The translations under genes and the position numbers were made by a program. From contig JANYGI010000144.1 in assembly GCA_025362495.1 (NCBI GenBank), positions 1 to 64,000 of the forward strand: a stretch of DNA of 64,000 nucleotides, in the 5' to 3' direction. Below, one piece after another: positions 46,469 through 56,539 of the stretch. Below the pieces are notes generated by a model, which saw only the letters and a program-made list of their open reading frames with translations, was not told where the DNA came from and searched no databases. Source of the stretch: Byssovorax sp. (GTDB lineage: Bacteria; Myxococcota_A; Polyangia; Polyangiales; Polyangiaceae). The stretch's first letter is position 1; each line of letters begins with the position of its first letter.

Positions 46469-47343
46469 GGGTCCTCGGGACGATCGTTGCGCTCGCAACG
46501 ACGCTCGCCGTCGCCGGCACGGCGCGGGCGGAGCCGATCCCGAGGCTCCATTTCAACGGGTACGTCGACGTGCCGATCACCGTCGGCCTGCTCTCCATCT
46601 ATGGCTTCAGCGAGCTCGCGGTGAAGGCGCGCCTCGCGCCGCGCGCCCCGTACTGGGACGATCGCGACACCAACGGATCGGACATCCTCGCGCCGCTCGA
46701 TCGCCTCGCGACGCGCCTGCGATGGACGAAGCCGCAGACCGCCGGGCACATCAGCGACGGCGGGCTCGCGCTCTCGCTGACCTCGTCCATCGCGCTCGAC
46801 GTCGGCGTCGCCGCGTACGATCACGACACGCCCGCGCACGTCGCCGAGAACAGCATCATCATCCTCGAGTCGATGGCGACGGCGATGTCGATGAACCAGC
46901 TCACCAAGTTCTTCGCGGGCCGCCAGCGCCCCTGCGCCCACTTCGGGTTGTACCTCGAGCGGCCGTGCTTCTCCGATGGATCCGACAACAACCTCTCTTC
47001 GTTCTCGGGCCACGCCACGTTCACGACGTCGCTCGCCGTCGCCAGCGGCATGGTGGCGACGATGCGGCGCTATCGCCTCGCGCCCCTCGTGTGGGCCAGC
47101 GGCGCGGCGATCGCCGTGAGCACGGGCTACCTGCGCCTCGCGGCCGACAAGCACTATCTCAGCGACGTCGTCACGGGCACGGTGATCGGCGTCGCCGTCG
47201 GCTTCTTCATTCCGTATCTCTTTCACAGCCCCCGCGCCGAGATCGGCGCGACGACCGAGAAGAGCGCGGGCTCGGCGGCCTCTTCGCTCACCTCGTCTTC
47301 GCTCGCGTCATCGCCGCTCTTCAGCGTGTCCGGCACCTGGTGA
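46465..47343 (+). CDS. PAP2-family phosphatase
   Basis: 292 residues, overlapping the ATPase stop by four bases. The three PAP2 motifs are present: KFFAGRQRP, SSFSGHAT with its catalytic His, and RLAADKHYLSDV. A signal or first helix (VLGTIVALATTLAVAGTARA) is at the N-terminus. Several hydrophobic segments follow. Expected role: dephosphorylation of lipid phosphates such as phosphatidate or undecaprenyl pyrophosphate in the membrane. Placement after a Mla-type ATPase suggests a lipid-remodelling function; this is inference. Confidence 0.9.
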   Translation: MRVLGTIVALATTLAVAGTARAEPIPRLHFNGYVDVPITVGLLSIYGFSELAVKARLAPRAPYWDDRDTNGSDILAPLDRLATRLRWTKPQTAGHISDGGLALSLTSSIALDVGVAAYDHDTPAHVAENSIIILESMATAMSMNQLTKFFAGRQRPCAHFGLYLERPCFSDGSDNNLSSFSGHATFTTSLAVASGMVATMRRYRLAPLVWASGAAIAVSTGYLRLAADKHYLSDVVTGTVIGVAVGFFIPYLFHSPRAEIGATTEKSAGSAASSLTSSSLASSPLFSVSGTW

Positions 47344-47417
47344 GCGCGGCGCGGCGCTGTCGGATCCGTGCACCTCTGATGCGCGGCCGGTCGCGCGCGG
47401 CTAGCGTCGTCCCCAGA

Positions 47418-48971
47418 ATGCCGCGTCGGTTCGCCCTGATCGGGAGCTTGCTTCTGCTCTTCGTCGGAGCCCCCGCGAGCGCGCGCGCCGACGAGCCCGC
47501 GCCGGTGCCGAAGAAGGTCGAGCCTGCAAAACAAGCCGATCCGATCAAGGCGCCCGATCCGATCAAGGCGTCCGAGCCTCCGAAGACGCCGGAGCCTCCG
47601 AAGCCGCCCGAGCCGGTCAAACCCGTCGAGGCGGCGAAGCCACCGGAGCCGATCAAGCCAGCCGCCCCGGCCAAGGTGCTCGAGCCGGATCAGGTCCGCG
47701 GGATGTTTCGCCCCGCCGTCCACCCGGGCCGCGTCTGGGGCGACATCGCCGCCGCGCTGCTGTTCCTTCCGAGGAAGACTGTCGAGCTGATCTTCCTCGC
47801 GAGCGGGACGGCGGCGGGCCTCGTGCGAGACGAGCAGGTGGTGCCGCGCGTGGAAGAGCTGCTGGCGCCGCGCTCGGGCGAGATCACCATCTTTCCGACG
47901 CTGTTCCTCGCCACGCGGCAGCACCCGAGCGCGGGTGTTCGCGTCCTCGCGCGGCGGGATCCGATCGCGACCTCGCTCGCCTTCGGCATCGGCGGCGCTC
48001 ACGACTACAACGGCGAGGCGCGCGTTCGTTACGGCATCTCGCGGCCGCTGCCGCTGGCGATCGACGTCGAGGGGCTCTACGACCTGCGCTCGGGGCTGCA
48101 GTACCTCGGCCTCGGGCAGGATCCGGCGCGCGATTGCCGCAACCGCTACATCAGCATGGCGACCGATGTCGCGTGCGCCAGCGGAGCGCGCTTTCGCCCC
48201 GTCGCGAGCGAACCCACGGCGCTCTACATGGAGCGCCGCGCGCGGGGGATCGTCAGCCTCGGCGTCCGGCCGGGCCAGAACTTCGAGCTCTTCGCGTCGT
48301 CGAGCTTCACCCTGAGCTCGGTCGAGGACAGCCCGGGCTCGGCCCTGGCGACGTTGAAGAACATCTTCCAGCCGGGCAACGTGGTGGCCGCCTCGGGATC
48401 GACGCACGAGTTTTACACCGAGCTCGCGCTCCGTTACGACACGCGCTTGACGTCGGGGCGGCCCTCCGCCGGAGCGCTGCTCGAAGGTTATGGCGGGCTC
48501 GCGCGCGGCACCGGCGACGATCCTTCGGGCTACTTCCGCATCGGCGGACGCGGCGCGGTGTTCATTCCAATCCTTCGCCCGTACAACATCCTGTCTCCGC
48601 GGGTGACGCTCGACGGGCTCGCCCCCGCGCTCGACGCCCGCGTCCCGTTCACCGCGCTGGTCAGCCAGCCGGATTTTCGTGGCTTCGATCTCCGCCGCGA
48701 CTACTTCAGCGCGGTGGCCTCGCTCGACTACCGCTGGAGCCTGATGCGCTACCTGGCCGCGCGGATCTTCATCGACGCGGCAGCCGTGGCGCCGAGCCCG
48801 GCGAAGATCTTCGAGGCCCCGCCGCGGGTGGCGGCCGGCTTCGGGATCGATCTCTTCAGCGACTCGGCGCTCCTCGGCCAGCTCGCGTTCTCGTTCAGCG
48901 GCGACGGGATGCGATTGCTGCTCTCCTTCGGCCTCCCCGCCGGCTATGGCGACCGACAGCATCGGTATTGA
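47418..48971 (+). CDS. outer-membrane beta-barrel protein, BamA/TamA-like
   Basis: 517 residues from ATG 47418. Signal RRFALIGSLLLLFVGAPASA, then a Pro/Lys/Glu-rich linker (EPPKTPEPPKPPEPVKPVE). The remaining 380 residues have alternating beta-strand pattern (LPLAIDVEGLYDLRSGLQYL, FELFASSSFTLSSVEDS, FFIPILRPYN-type strands) and end in a strand GMRLLLSFGLPAGYGD followed by a short tail. The sequence before the barrel (PGRVWGDIAAALLFLPRKTV) resembles the linker of Omp85-family surface antigens. Possibly exports lipids or assembles proteins. The gap to the upstream gene is 74 bases and to the downstream lipoprotein 16. Confidence 0.75.
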   Translation: MPRRFALIGSLLLLFVGAPASARADEPAPVPKKVEPAKQADPIKAPDPIKASEPPKTPEPPKPPEPVKPVEAAKPPEPIKPAAPAKVLEPDQVRGMFRPAVHPGRVWGDIAAALLFLPRKTVELIFLASGTAAGLVRDEQVVPRVEELLAPRSGEITIFPTLFLATRQHPSAGVRVLARRDPIATSLAFGIGGAHDYNGEARVRYGISRPLPLAIDVEGLYDLRSGLQYLGLGQDPARDCRNRYISMATDVACASGARFRPVASEPTALYMERRARGIVSLGVRPGQNFELFASSSFTLSSVEDSPGSALATLKNIFQPGNVVAASGSTHEFYTELALRYDTRLTSGRPSAGALLEGYGGLARGTGDDPSGYFRIGGRGAVFIPILRPYNILSPRVTLDGLAPALDARVPFTALVSQPDFRGFDLRRDYFSAVASLDYRWSLMRYLAARIFIDAAAVAPSPAKIFEAPPRVAAGFGIDLFSDSALLGQLAFSFSGDGMRLLLSFGLPAGYGDRQHRY

Positions 48972-48987
48972 GAAGGGTGGATTGCCG

Positions 48988-50535
48988 ATGCGAACGATGA
49001 TCCGGACTGCCTTGCTCCTCGCCCTCGCGGCCTCGCCCTTCGCGTGCTCGTACCGGCCCGCGCGCTTCGCCGCCGACCCGCCGGTCGTGGACGTGAGCGA
49101 CGTCGCGCCCATCCCGGTGCCGCCGAAGCTCGACCCCTTGAAGGAGGTCTATTACACCGACGCTTACGTGCGCCGGCCCATCGTGCTGGCGATGGACCCC
49201 GAGACTCCGACCGAGTCCGGCGACGTCAACGCCCTCGACGACGTCCCGCGATCGAGCTGGTTCGATCCGCCCGACGCACGCCCCGACGGGCCGCCGGTGC
49301 TGCCGTTCACGCCGATCGGGCCGGCCGTGAGCGGACAGCCCGGGCTCGCGGTCACCGACGCGCGCGGCCTTCGTTACGAGCTCCGCCGCGACGCGAAGGA
49401 GCGCCCCGAGCTGGTGAGCGCGTCGGCCGCGGTGTCGAGTCGCCTGCTCGCGTCGCTCGGCTACAGGACGCCCGAGGTCAACGTGATCACCGTCAGCCGC
49501 GACGACATCAAGGAGGGCGACAAGCCCGCTCAGGAGGCCGTGTCCGATCTGTGGCGCGAGGGCTCGCCGCCCGTGGCCGATCGGTATCGCGTGCGCGCGA
49601 CGCGGTGGCCGGTGGGCATCGATCTCGGCCCCACGCCGGTCGCGGGCGTTCACCGCGGCGACGACAACGATCACGTCCCCCACGCCGAGCGGCGCACGCT
49701 CCGCGCGATCGGTCTCGCGCTCTACTGGATGGGCCTGCGGCGACTGCCACCCTTCGCGCTCCGCGATGTCTACGTGGGTGATCCCGGCAAAGGCCACCTG
49801 CTCCATTACGTGGTAGCGATGGACGACGCGTTCGGCGCCGACGCCGTCGGGCGCGAGGCCGAGGCCCGCCTCGGCGGGGAAGGGAAGTACCTGAACGAGA
49901 ACGCGTTGACGGCGCTGCTCACCCTGGGTTTGCGCCGTCGCGTGGCTCCTCCGGTGCAGACTCGATGGCTCGCGCTCGGCGAGTTCCAGGAGGCCGACGC
50001 GCCCGAGGCCTTCACCACGAGCCCCCCGTACGAGCCCGCCGACAGGCTCCGTCCCGCCGACGCGTACTGGATGGGAAAGCGCCTGGCCGCCGTGCCCCCG
50101 GAGAAGGTGACAGCCGCCCTCGCCGCCGGCTATTTCAGCGACGCGAGCGCTCGCGCCCGGGTCGCGCAGGTGCTCGACGTGCGCCGCGATCGCGCCGTCG
50201 CATGGGCCTTTGCGCAGGTGACCCCCGCCGAGGTCGAGCGCATCGAGCCCGCGCGCCTGGTGCTCCGCGATCAGGCCAGCTCGCGGAAGATGCCCGGCCT
50301 CATGGCGGCGAAGTACGCGGTGACGTTCCTCGACGACCACGGGGTGACGGTCGCGCCATCAATCGTCGTACCGGTCCCCGACGCCGCCGTGGTGATCCCG
50401 TTGCCGCCGGGCGTGCCAGATTATCTGGTGGTGAGGGCGGTGGCGCTGCGCGAAGCGGGCAAGGCGCGGCGGCCCGTGGAAGTGCACGTCTTCAAGGATC
50501 CCCGTGGGATCCGGGTGCTCGGCGTCGTCCATTGA
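48988..50535 (+). CDS. large lipoprotein of unknown function
   Basis: 515 residues from ATG 48988; AGAAGGGTGG at 48971-48980 is the ribosome binding site and decides this start over the ATG at 48946. Signal with lipobox FAC (MIRTALLLALAASPFAC). The body has no motif I recognise; segments VDVSDVAPIPVPPKLDPLKE and SRLLASLGYRTPEVNVITVS are conserved-looking, the rest mixes helix and strand. Sixteen bases after the barrel gene, so they are almost certainly co-expressed, and it may be the lipoprotein partner of that barrel. Confidence 0.78.
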   Translation: MRTMIRTALLLALAASPFACSYRPARFAADPPVVDVSDVAPIPVPPKLDPLKEVYYTDAYVRRPIVLAMDPETPTESGDVNALDDVPRSSWFDPPDARPDGPPVLPFTPIGPAVSGQPGLAVTDARGLRYELRRDAKERPELVSASAAVSSRLLASLGYRTPEVNVITVSRDDIKEGDKPAQEAVSDLWREGSPPVADRYRVRATRWPVGIDLGPTPVAGVHRGDDNDHVPHAERRTLRAIGLALYWMGLRRLPPFALRDVYVGDPGKGHLLHYVVAMDDAFGADAVGREAEARLGGEGKYLNENALTALLTLGLRRRVAPPVQTRWLALGEFQEADAPEAFTTSPPYEPADRLRPADAYWMGKRLAAVPPEKVTAALAAGYFSDASARARVAQVLDVRRDRAVAWAFAQVTPAEVERIEPARLVLRDQASSRKMPGLMAAKYAVTFLDDHGVTVAPSIVVPVPDAAVVIPLPPGVPDYLVVRAVALREAGKARRPVEVHVFKDPRGIRVLGVVH

Positions 50536-50586
50536 CAGTCCAGCCGCGGTCGGGCCGGGGCCCGGCATTCCCTCTGAGCCGAGCGC

Positions 50587-52389
50587 TCAGAACCAGGCCG
50601 GCTTCATCCGACCATACGAGTCCTCGCCGGAGCGACAGAGCTCCGCGAGGGCCGGGATCCTCGGGATCTCCGTGAAGATCCAGTATTGCGCCGCGCAGAG
50701 CTTGCCCTCGTAGAAGTCGCCGAGGCCGTCTTGTCGGGCGAGCCCCTCACGCGCCGCGGCGGCCTGCTGGAGCCATTGCCAGCCGATCACCAGCACCGAG
50801 AACAGCTCCAGGTAATCGACGCTGTGGAGCATCATCTTCTCGACGTCGCCGCCGAGGGCGAAGGCGCCGAGCTCGGCGGTGATCGCCGCGACGGCGGCGC
50901 CCGCGCCGGTGACGGCGTCAATCCACGACACGGGCACGTCGGCCGTCCGCGCGCGAGTGGCAGCCTCGGTGATCTCCTCGAGCAGGGCGCGGATCGCGGC
51001 TCCGCCGCCGGCGACAGCCTTTCTGCCGAGCAGATCCATGCTCTGGATCCCGGTCGTGCCCTCGTGGATGGTGTTGAGCTTCTGATCGCGCATCCACGCT
51101 TCGGGGAGGTATTCGCTCGAGTAGCCGTAGCCACCGTGGATCTGCACGCTCAGGGCGTTGGCCTCGAAGCCCTTCTCCGCGGGGAACGATTTTGCGACCG
51201 GCGTCAGCAGATCGAGGAGCAGCGCGGCGTGGCTGCGCGCCGCGGGGGTCGCGCCGTGGAACGCGAGATCGGCATAGCGCGAGGTGGCGAGAGAGAGGCA
51301 GAGCGCGCCCTCGACGATGGCCTTTTGCCGCAGCAGCATCCGGCGCACGTCGGCGTGCTCGATGATCGGGATCTGCGGCGCCGCGGGATCGCGCTGCTTC
51401 ATCGATCGTCCCTGCGGGCGCACCCGCGCGTACGCCACCGACTCGTGGTAAGCGGCCGAGGCCGTCGCCGCGGCGCTGACGCCGACGAGGATCCGCGCCT
51501 CGTTCATCATCTGGAACATGTAGCCGATGCCCTTGTGCGGCTCGCCGAGCAGGTAACCATGGCAGTCCGAGGCCTCGCCGAAGCTCAAGATCACGCTCGG
51601 GAGGCCGCGCCAACCGATCTTGTGGATGACGCCCGCGGTGCTCACGTCGTTGTCGACCAAGCCTTCACGTGTGGGCCGCCGGCGCGGGACCACGAAGAGC
51701 GAGACACCCTTGATCCCGGGCGGCGCCCCGTCGATCCGCGCCAGCACCAGGTTGACGATGTTCTCCGTCAGGTCGTGATCACCACCGGAGATGAACGTCT
51801 TGCTCCCGCGGATCAGGAAGTGGCCGCGATCGGTCGGCGTGGCTGCCGTCTTCACGTCGGTGAGGCTACTGCCGGCCTGCGGCTCGGTCAGCGCCATCGT
51901 GCCTGTCCAGGTGCCGTCGTACATCGGGCGCATGTACGTGGCCTTGAGATCCTCGTCGCCGAAGGCCTCGATCAGGTGCGCCGCGCCCGTAGTCAGGAAC
52001 GCATAGCCCGCCGCGCTGAGGTTCGCGGCCATCAGGTAGGCCATCGCCGCGGTGGAGATCGTGAGCGGCAGCGACATGCCCCCCACAGAGGCGGGGCGCG
52101 AGGCGTTGATCAACCCGAGCTCGGCGAGCTTGGGGTAGATCGCGTGCATCATCGGATGCACGGTGACGCGGCCGTTCGCCAGCACCGGCGGGCTCTCATC
52201 CATGGGCTTGTAGGCCGGGTAGAGCACCTCGCGCGCGAAGCGGCGGGTGGTCTTGAGCAGCAGGTCGAACGTCTCGCGCTCGTGATCGGCGAAGTCGGGC
52301 AGCTCGACGAGGCGCTCGGCGTGGAGCACGTCGTAGAGCAGAAAATCGAGATCGCGATCGTCGAGCAGCGGGTTCGTTTGGTCGGCCAT
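50587..52389 (-). CDS. acyl-CoA dehydrogenase, FadE type
   Basis: 600 residues from ATG 52389. The FAD site motifs are [15 protein letters not shown] and [20 protein letters not shown]. The catalytic Glu is in [18 protein letters not shown]. There is an extra C-terminal helical domain of about 150 residues beyond the classical 380, as in FadE-like enzymes of this length. Expected role: first oxidation of acyl-CoA in beta-oxidation with ETF as electron acceptor. Divergent from the Ser/Thr kinase gene with 138 bases between. Confidence 0.93.
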   Translation of the reverse strand: MADQTNPLLDDRDLDFLLYDVLHAERLVELPDFADHERETFDLLLKTTRRFAREVLYPAYKPMDESPPVLANGRVTVHPMMHAIYPKLAELGLINASRPASVGGMSLPLTISTAAMAYLMAANLSAAGYAFLTTGAAHLIEAFGDEDLKATYMRPMYDGTWTGTMALTEPQAGSSLTDVKTAATPTDRGHFLIRGSKTFISGGDHDLTENIVNLVLARIDGAPPGIKGVSLFVVPRRRPTREGLVDNDVSTAGVIHKIGWRGLPSVILSFGEASDCHGYLLGEPHKGIGYMFQMMNEARILVGVSAAATASAAYHESVAYARVRPQGRSMKQRDPAAPQIPIIEHADVRRMLLRQKAIVEGALCLSLATSRYADLAFHGATPAARSHAALLLDLLTPVAKSFPAEKGFEANALSVQIHGGYGYSSEYLPEAWMRDQKLNTIHEGTTGIQSMDLLGRKAVAGGGAAIRALLEEITEAATRARTADVPVSWIDAVTGAGAAVAAITAELGAFALGGDVEKMMLHSVDYLELFSVLVIGWQWLQQAAAAREGLARQDGLGDFYEGKLCAAQYWIFTEIPRIPALAELCRSGEDSYGRMKPAWF

Positions 52390-52527
52390 GGCGCTCGATT
52401 CATAGCGCGCCTCGCCGCGAAAAGGGGGCCCCGCGTCCGGCGCGCCTCCTCGCGAGCGCGGCGACGCCGCGGAGGCCAACCTCCGCTGGCGCCGCGCGCC
52501 GTCCTCGGAGTAGGGTGTCCCAGGGCT

Positions 52528-54450
52528 GTGGACGATCCTACGACCGAGAGCCCTCCGCGAGGGCAGACCGAGCTCGACGCCGCGGCGGTGGCCCGCGCCG
52601 CGTCGGCCATCGGCCGCGTGATCTCCGAGCGCTACCGGGTCGACGATCTCCTCGCGATGGGCGGGATGGGCGCGGTCTACCGCGGCACCCACCTGCTCTT
52701 GAAGAAGCGGATCGCGATCAAGATCCTCCACCCGGGCACCGAGAACTTACCCGAGCTGGTGACCCGCTTCGAGCGCGAGGCCATCGCCGGCGCCCACGTG
52801 CAGCACCCGAACGTCGCGGCCGCCACCGATTTCGGTACGCTCGACGACGGCGGGTATTTCCTGGTGCTCGAGTACGTCAAGGGTCGGACCATCCACCACG
52901 CGATCAAGCGAGGCGGGGCGTTCCCGCCGGCGCGCGCCGCGACGATCGCGCGGCAGATCGCCTCGGCGCTCGCGGCGGCGCACGCGATTGGCATCATCCA
53001 TCGCGACGTGAAGCCGCGGAACATCATGCTCCTCGAGGGCACCGACGACGTCGCCAAGCTGATCGATTTCGGCCTCGCGAAGGTGCCGGTCGAGGCGATC
53101 TCGGCGGCGGCCGACCGCCTCTCGCGCGTGTCGCTGCTGGGGCGCGGCTCGGCCCTGAGCCAGCGCCACCCGAGCGAGGCCGACCGGCTCACCGTCGAGG
53201 GGATGATCTTCGGGACCATCGCCTACCTGGCGCCCGAGGCCGCGCTCGGCATGGACGCCGTCGACGAGCGGAGCGATCTCTACGCGCTCGGGATCGTGCT
53301 CTACGAGATGCTCGCGGGGAAGCACCCGTTCGACGCCATCGACGCGACCGAGCTCTTCAAGCAGCAGCGCTTCGCGACGCCGCAGCCGATCGCCGAGCGC
53401 GCCCCCGGCGTGGTGGTGCCGGCGGCGCTGGAAGCCGTGATGACGCGGCTGCTCGACAAGGCGCCGGACCTTCGTTATCCGAGCGGCGCCGCCGTGGTCG
53501 CGGCCATCGACGCGGCGATGCTGGAGTCCGCGGGGGAGGCAGGCGAGCCCGCTCCGTCATCGAAGGCGGCCTCGTCGTCCAAGTCGTCCACATCGTCCAC
53601 GGTGGAGACATCGTTGACGCCGACCACGCCCGTGCGGCCCGCGAGCTCGGCGGCGTCGGGAGGCCGGACTCGCGTGTTCGTCGGAGGGGCCTTGTTCTTC
53701 GCGCTCGGCGTCGGCGGGATGCTGCTGTTCGCGCGGGAGCGCGGCGGAGAGCCGGTGGCCCACCCGCGCGCCGCAGTAGAGGGCTCCTCGACAGCAGCGG
53801 TCGCGTCGGCGCCCGCGTCGGCGGTCACATCGGCGGTCGCGTCGGCGTCGGCGCCACTGCCGCTTGCCGCATCGGCGCCAGCGTCGCCCGGCGAGGTTGC
53901 TTCCGCGGCGGCAGAGCCGTCCGACGCGCTCACCCTGCGCGTGACCCTGGTCAAGTCGGTGCGGCAGCGCGACTGGGGGCGCGGCGGCGCGGCGCTGGTG
54001 GCGCTGGTCGACGTCGATCCCGGATCGCTGCGGCGGCCCGACGTCGCGGTCGCGGCGCGCGACGTGACGGCGGCGCTGGAGCGCGAGAGCGGGGCCGAGA
54101 AGCTTTTCACGGCCCTGGCGAAGGGGCCCGGCGACGAGGGCCTCGACGTGCTCTACGACATCGTCCAGTCCAAGGGCGGCTCGCACGCCGCCGAGCGCGC
54201 CTCGGACCTCCTCCGGGGAGACGCGGTGTTGCTCCGGGCGTCACCCGCGCTCCGCATCGCCTTCCGGCTCCGCGACGCGTCGTGCGTCGACAAGATACCG
54301 CTCTTCGACGTCGCCGCGAAAGAGGGAGACGGGCGGGCGCTCGTGGTGATGGAGACGCAGGGGAGGGCCTGCTTCAAGAAGAGCAAGGAGCTGGATTTCG
54401 GCATCAAGGAGCTGAAAGACCGGCTGACGCACGCCCCCGCGCCGCGGTGA
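52528..54450 (+). CDS. Ser/Thr protein kinase with membrane anchor
   Basis: 640 residues from GTG 52528. Kinase domain at about 33-330: glycine loop MGGMGAVYRG, Lys in RIAIKILHPG, catalytic loop IIHRDVKPRNIMLL, DFG in LIDFGLAKV, and PEAALGMDAVDERSDLYALG. A Ser/Thr-rich juxtamembrane stretch follows, then one membrane segment (FVGGALFFALGVGGMLLFA). The Ala/Ser-rich periplasmic part carries a C-terminal domain of about 170 residues (LRVTLVKSVRQRDWG, FRLRDASCVDKIPLFDVAA). So it is a transmembrane signalling kinase. Substrate unknown; the divergent acyl-CoA dehydrogenase may be unrelated. Confidence 0.93.
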   Translation: MDDPTTESPPRGQTELDAAAVARAASAIGRVISERYRVDDLLAMGGMGAVYRGTHLLLKKRIAIKILHPGTENLPELVTRFEREAIAGAHVQHPNVAAATDFGTLDDGGYFLVLEYVKGRTIHHAIKRGGAFPPARAATIARQIASALAAAHAIGIIHRDVKPRNIMLLEGTDDVAKLIDFGLAKVPVEAISAAADRLSRVSLLGRGSALSQRHPSEADRLTVEGMIFGTIAYLAPEAALGMDAVDERSDLYALGIVLYEMLAGKHPFDAIDATELFKQQRFATPQPIAERAPGVVVPAALEAVMTRLLDKAPDLRYPSGAAVVAAIDAAMLESAGEAGEPAPSSKAASSSKSSTSSTVETSLTPTTPVRPASSAASGGRTRVFVGGALFFALGVGGMLLFARERGGEPVAHPRAAVEGSSTAAVASAPASAVTSAVASASAPLPLAASAPASPGEVASAAAEPSDALTLRVTLVKSVRQRDWGRGGAALVALVDVDPGSLRRPDVAVAARDVTAALERESGAEKLFTALAKGPGDEGLDVLYDIVQSKGGSHAAERASDLLRGDAVLLRASPALRIAFRLRDASCVDKIPLFDVAAKEGDGRALVVMETQGRACFKKSKELDFGIKELKDRLTHAPAPR

Positions 54451-54577
54451 TCGCGCGCCTTCGGGGGGCGAGGGGGGCGAGGAGGGCGAGGCGGGATCGC
54501 CGAGGGCGTCGCTCTCCGTCGCGACGAGTCCGTGCGCTCGTCTCGCGACGCGCGGCGAGGGTGCTAAGGAACGCGCC

Positions 54578-55435
54578 GTGCGAATCAACGACGACGGCGA
54601 CCAGTCCAATATCGAAGATCGACGCGGCCAGGGCGGTGGCGGCGGCGGCGGCGGCATCAAGCTCGGCTTCGGCGGGATGGTGATCGTCGGGATTTTGAGC
54701 CTGATTTTCCGGCGAAATCTCTTCTCCACCCTGGGCGGCTCGGACGGTCCGAGCAATGGCAGCCCCGCCGCGGACAGCCAGCGTGATCCGGCGTCGGAGG
54801 AGCGCGCGAAGAAGGTGGCGGTGTTCGCCTTCAACGACAGCCAGCGCGTCTGGGCGGCCGAGACGCCGCAGCAGCACGTGGCCTACCGGCCCGCCAAGAT
54901 GGTGCTCTTCTGGGACGAGACGCGCTCGGGCTGCGGCGCCGCCGACGCCCAGGTCGGCCCGTTCTATTGCCCGACCGACGAGAAGGTCTATCTGGATCTC
55001 GGCTTCTTCGACGAGCTGGCCAAGCGCTTCGGTGCTCCCGGCGAGTTCGCCCAGGCCTACGTCGTCGCCCACGAGGTCGGTCACCACGTGCAAAAGCTCC
55101 TCGGGATCGAGGGCAAGATGCGTCAGGCGCAATCGCGCTCGCCCGAGCTCAAGAACGAGCTGAGCGAGCGCCTCGAGCTCCAGGCAGACTGCTTTGCCGG
55201 GGTGTGGGGGCACTCGACCAACGACCGACGCTTGCTCGATCCCGGCGACGTCGACGCGGGCCTGAAGGCCGCGGCGTCGATCGGCGACGACAAGCTGCAG
55301 AAAGACGCGACTGGCCGGGTGCGCCCCGAGAAGTTCACCCATGGCACGTCGGAGCAGCGGAAGAAGTGGCTGCTCCGCGGGCTGACATCCGGCAAGGTCG
55401 AGGACTGCGACACCTTCGGCGCGACGTCGTTCTGA
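54578..55435 (+). CDS. neutral zinc metallopeptidase, YpfJ family
   Basis: 285 residues from GTG 54578. A Gly-rich stretch after MRINDDGDQSN precedes one membrane segment (LGFGGMVIVGILSLIF). The zinc motif HEVGHH starts at His165, with the third ligand candidate in LQADCFAGVWGH. This matches YpfJ-type putative metalloproteases (long known as a predicted neutral zinc metallopeptidase family). Probably inner-membrane anchored with the active part outside. It lies after the kinase gene with a 127-base gap and converges on the Ig-like lipoprotein gene. Confidence 0.92.
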   Translation: MRINDDGDQSNIEDRRGQGGGGGGGGIKLGFGGMVIVGILSLIFRRNLFSTLGGSDGPSNGSPAADSQRDPASEERAKKVAVFAFNDSQRVWAAETPQQHVAYRPAKMVLFWDETRSGCGAADAQVGPFYCPTDEKVYLDLGFFDELAKRFGAPGEFAQAYVVAHEVGHHVQKLLGIEGKMRQAQSRSPELKNELSERLELQADCFAGVWGHSTNDRRLLDPGDVDAGLKAAASIGDDKLQKDATGRVRPEKFTHGTSEQRKKWLLRGLTSGKVEDCDTFGATSF

Positions 55436-55455
55436 CGCCGCGCGAAGGCGCCTGA

Positions 55456-56526
55456 TCACTTGGCCTTCTCGGGCTGTGGCACGCCGGGCGGCACCTGATC
55501 GACGGGGATCGATCGCGCGCTCATCGAGCCCGCGGCGGCGCCGCTCGACGTCTTGCCGAGCAGCACGTCGTCGGCGTTGAGGGCGCCGGTGCCCTGGAGG
55601 ACGTCGCCCACGAGCTTGAACGAGCCGGTGATCTGCGTGTTGCGCAGGGTGACGGGCGGCGACACCACCACCACGTCGGAGGGCGCGGTGATGAACGCCG
55701 TGGTGCCGTCGGGCTGATCGATGACGCAGCCGGTGGACTGGAAACTGAACCCGGTGGGAGGCATCGAGTTGGGGAGGAAGTCGGGGAACTCGTCCACCGT
55801 CCCGGCGCGCTCCGAGGGGACGACGCATTTCTGCGTCGGTAGCAGGCTGCAGACCTTGTCCGAGGGGCACTCGGGGGAGCAGCGTTTGGGATCCGGGTTG
55901 CGGAGGGAGTTGGTGAATCGGCCGACGAAGGCGCCCGTCGCCGGATCGAGGTCGATGGCCGTGAAGAGCTTCACCTGCGCGGGAATGGGGTCGGTCACGA
56001 CGGCGAGGAAGAAGTACGTGCCCGACTGGAACACCGTTGTCGGCTTGTTGCACTTCAGGTCGAACTGGTAGCTGAAGGGGATCCGCCGGCGGGTGGTGGT
56101 GGCGTGTCCTGCCGCGTCGGAGAAGCCCTTTTCGATCAGGAGCACCAGGCTCGCTCCGACCGGGAACGCCGCGCTCGGCTTGATCTTGAGCGAGGTGTTG
56201 TCGGCCGAGAGGACGGCGAATCCACCGGTGTCGCCCTCCACGGGATCGGTGGAGAAGAGCACGTCGAGGCTGGTGTTCGGATCGCTGTCCTCGTCGCCGA
56301 GGTTGCCTTCCACGTCGGTCGTGAGGCGGGCGATCTCGATCTTCACCGTCGCCGGATCGGCCGGCTTGGAGAACGTGAGGATGATCGGGACCTTGGGATC
56401 GGCGAGGTGACTGTTGTCGGCGCCTTCGAGGGTGACGTCGGGCGGGCCCAGGTACTCGGCGCAGCCGGGAGCGGCGAGGAGGGCAGTCGCGAGGAGGACG
56501 AGCGGAGGCGAGAGGCGGCGAGTCAA
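55456..56526 (-). CDS. lipoprotein with Ig-like domain (TTG start)
   Basis: 356 residues from TTG 56526. AGGAGG on the minus strand lies five bases before the TTG, and no ATG or GTG suits better. Lipobox APGC follows LTRRLSPPLVLLATALLA. Then an Ig-like beta domain (VPIILTFSKPADPATVKIEIA), a second domain beginning FQSGTYFFLAVVTDPIPAQ, a short Cys-rich insert (KRCSPECPSDKVCSLLP), and a final segment with NADDVLLGKTSSGAA. Downstream gene of a two-gene operon with the barrel 13 bases upstream. Surface or periplasmic partner of the barrel is a reasonable guess. Confidence 0.8.
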   Translation of the reverse strand: MTRRLSPPLVLLATALLAAPGCAEYLGPPDVTLEGADNSHLADPKVPIILTFSKPADPATVKIEIARLTTDVEGNLGDEDSDPNTSLDVLFSTDPVEGDTGGFAVLSADNTSLKIKPSAAFPVGASLVLLIEKGFSDAAGHATTTRRRIPFSYQFDLKCNKPTTVFQSGTYFFLAVVTDPIPAQVKLFTAIDLDPATGAFVGRFTNSLRNPDPKRCSPECPSDKVCSLLPTQKCVVPSERAGTVDEFPDFLPNSMPPTGFSFQSTGCVIDQPDGTTAFITAPSDVVVVSPPVTLRNTQITGSFKLVGDVLQGTGALNADDVLLGKTSSGAAAGSMSARSIPVDQVPPGVPQPEKAK

Positions 56527-56531
56527 GGTGT

Positions 56532-56537
56532 CCTCCT
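56532..56537 (-). promoter_or_regulatory. strong Shine-Dalgarno that decides the TTG start
   Basis: Minus-strand AGGAGG, spaced five bases from the TTG at 56526. It lies in the short 13-base interval between the two co-transcribed genes. Confidence 0.8.
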
Positions 56538-56539
56538 GA

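Noticed and set aside
50686-52527. Long N-terminal part of the kinase open frame
   Set aside because: Lies antisense to the acyl-CoA dehydrogenase; the kinase begins at GTG 52528 next to a conserved N-lobe.
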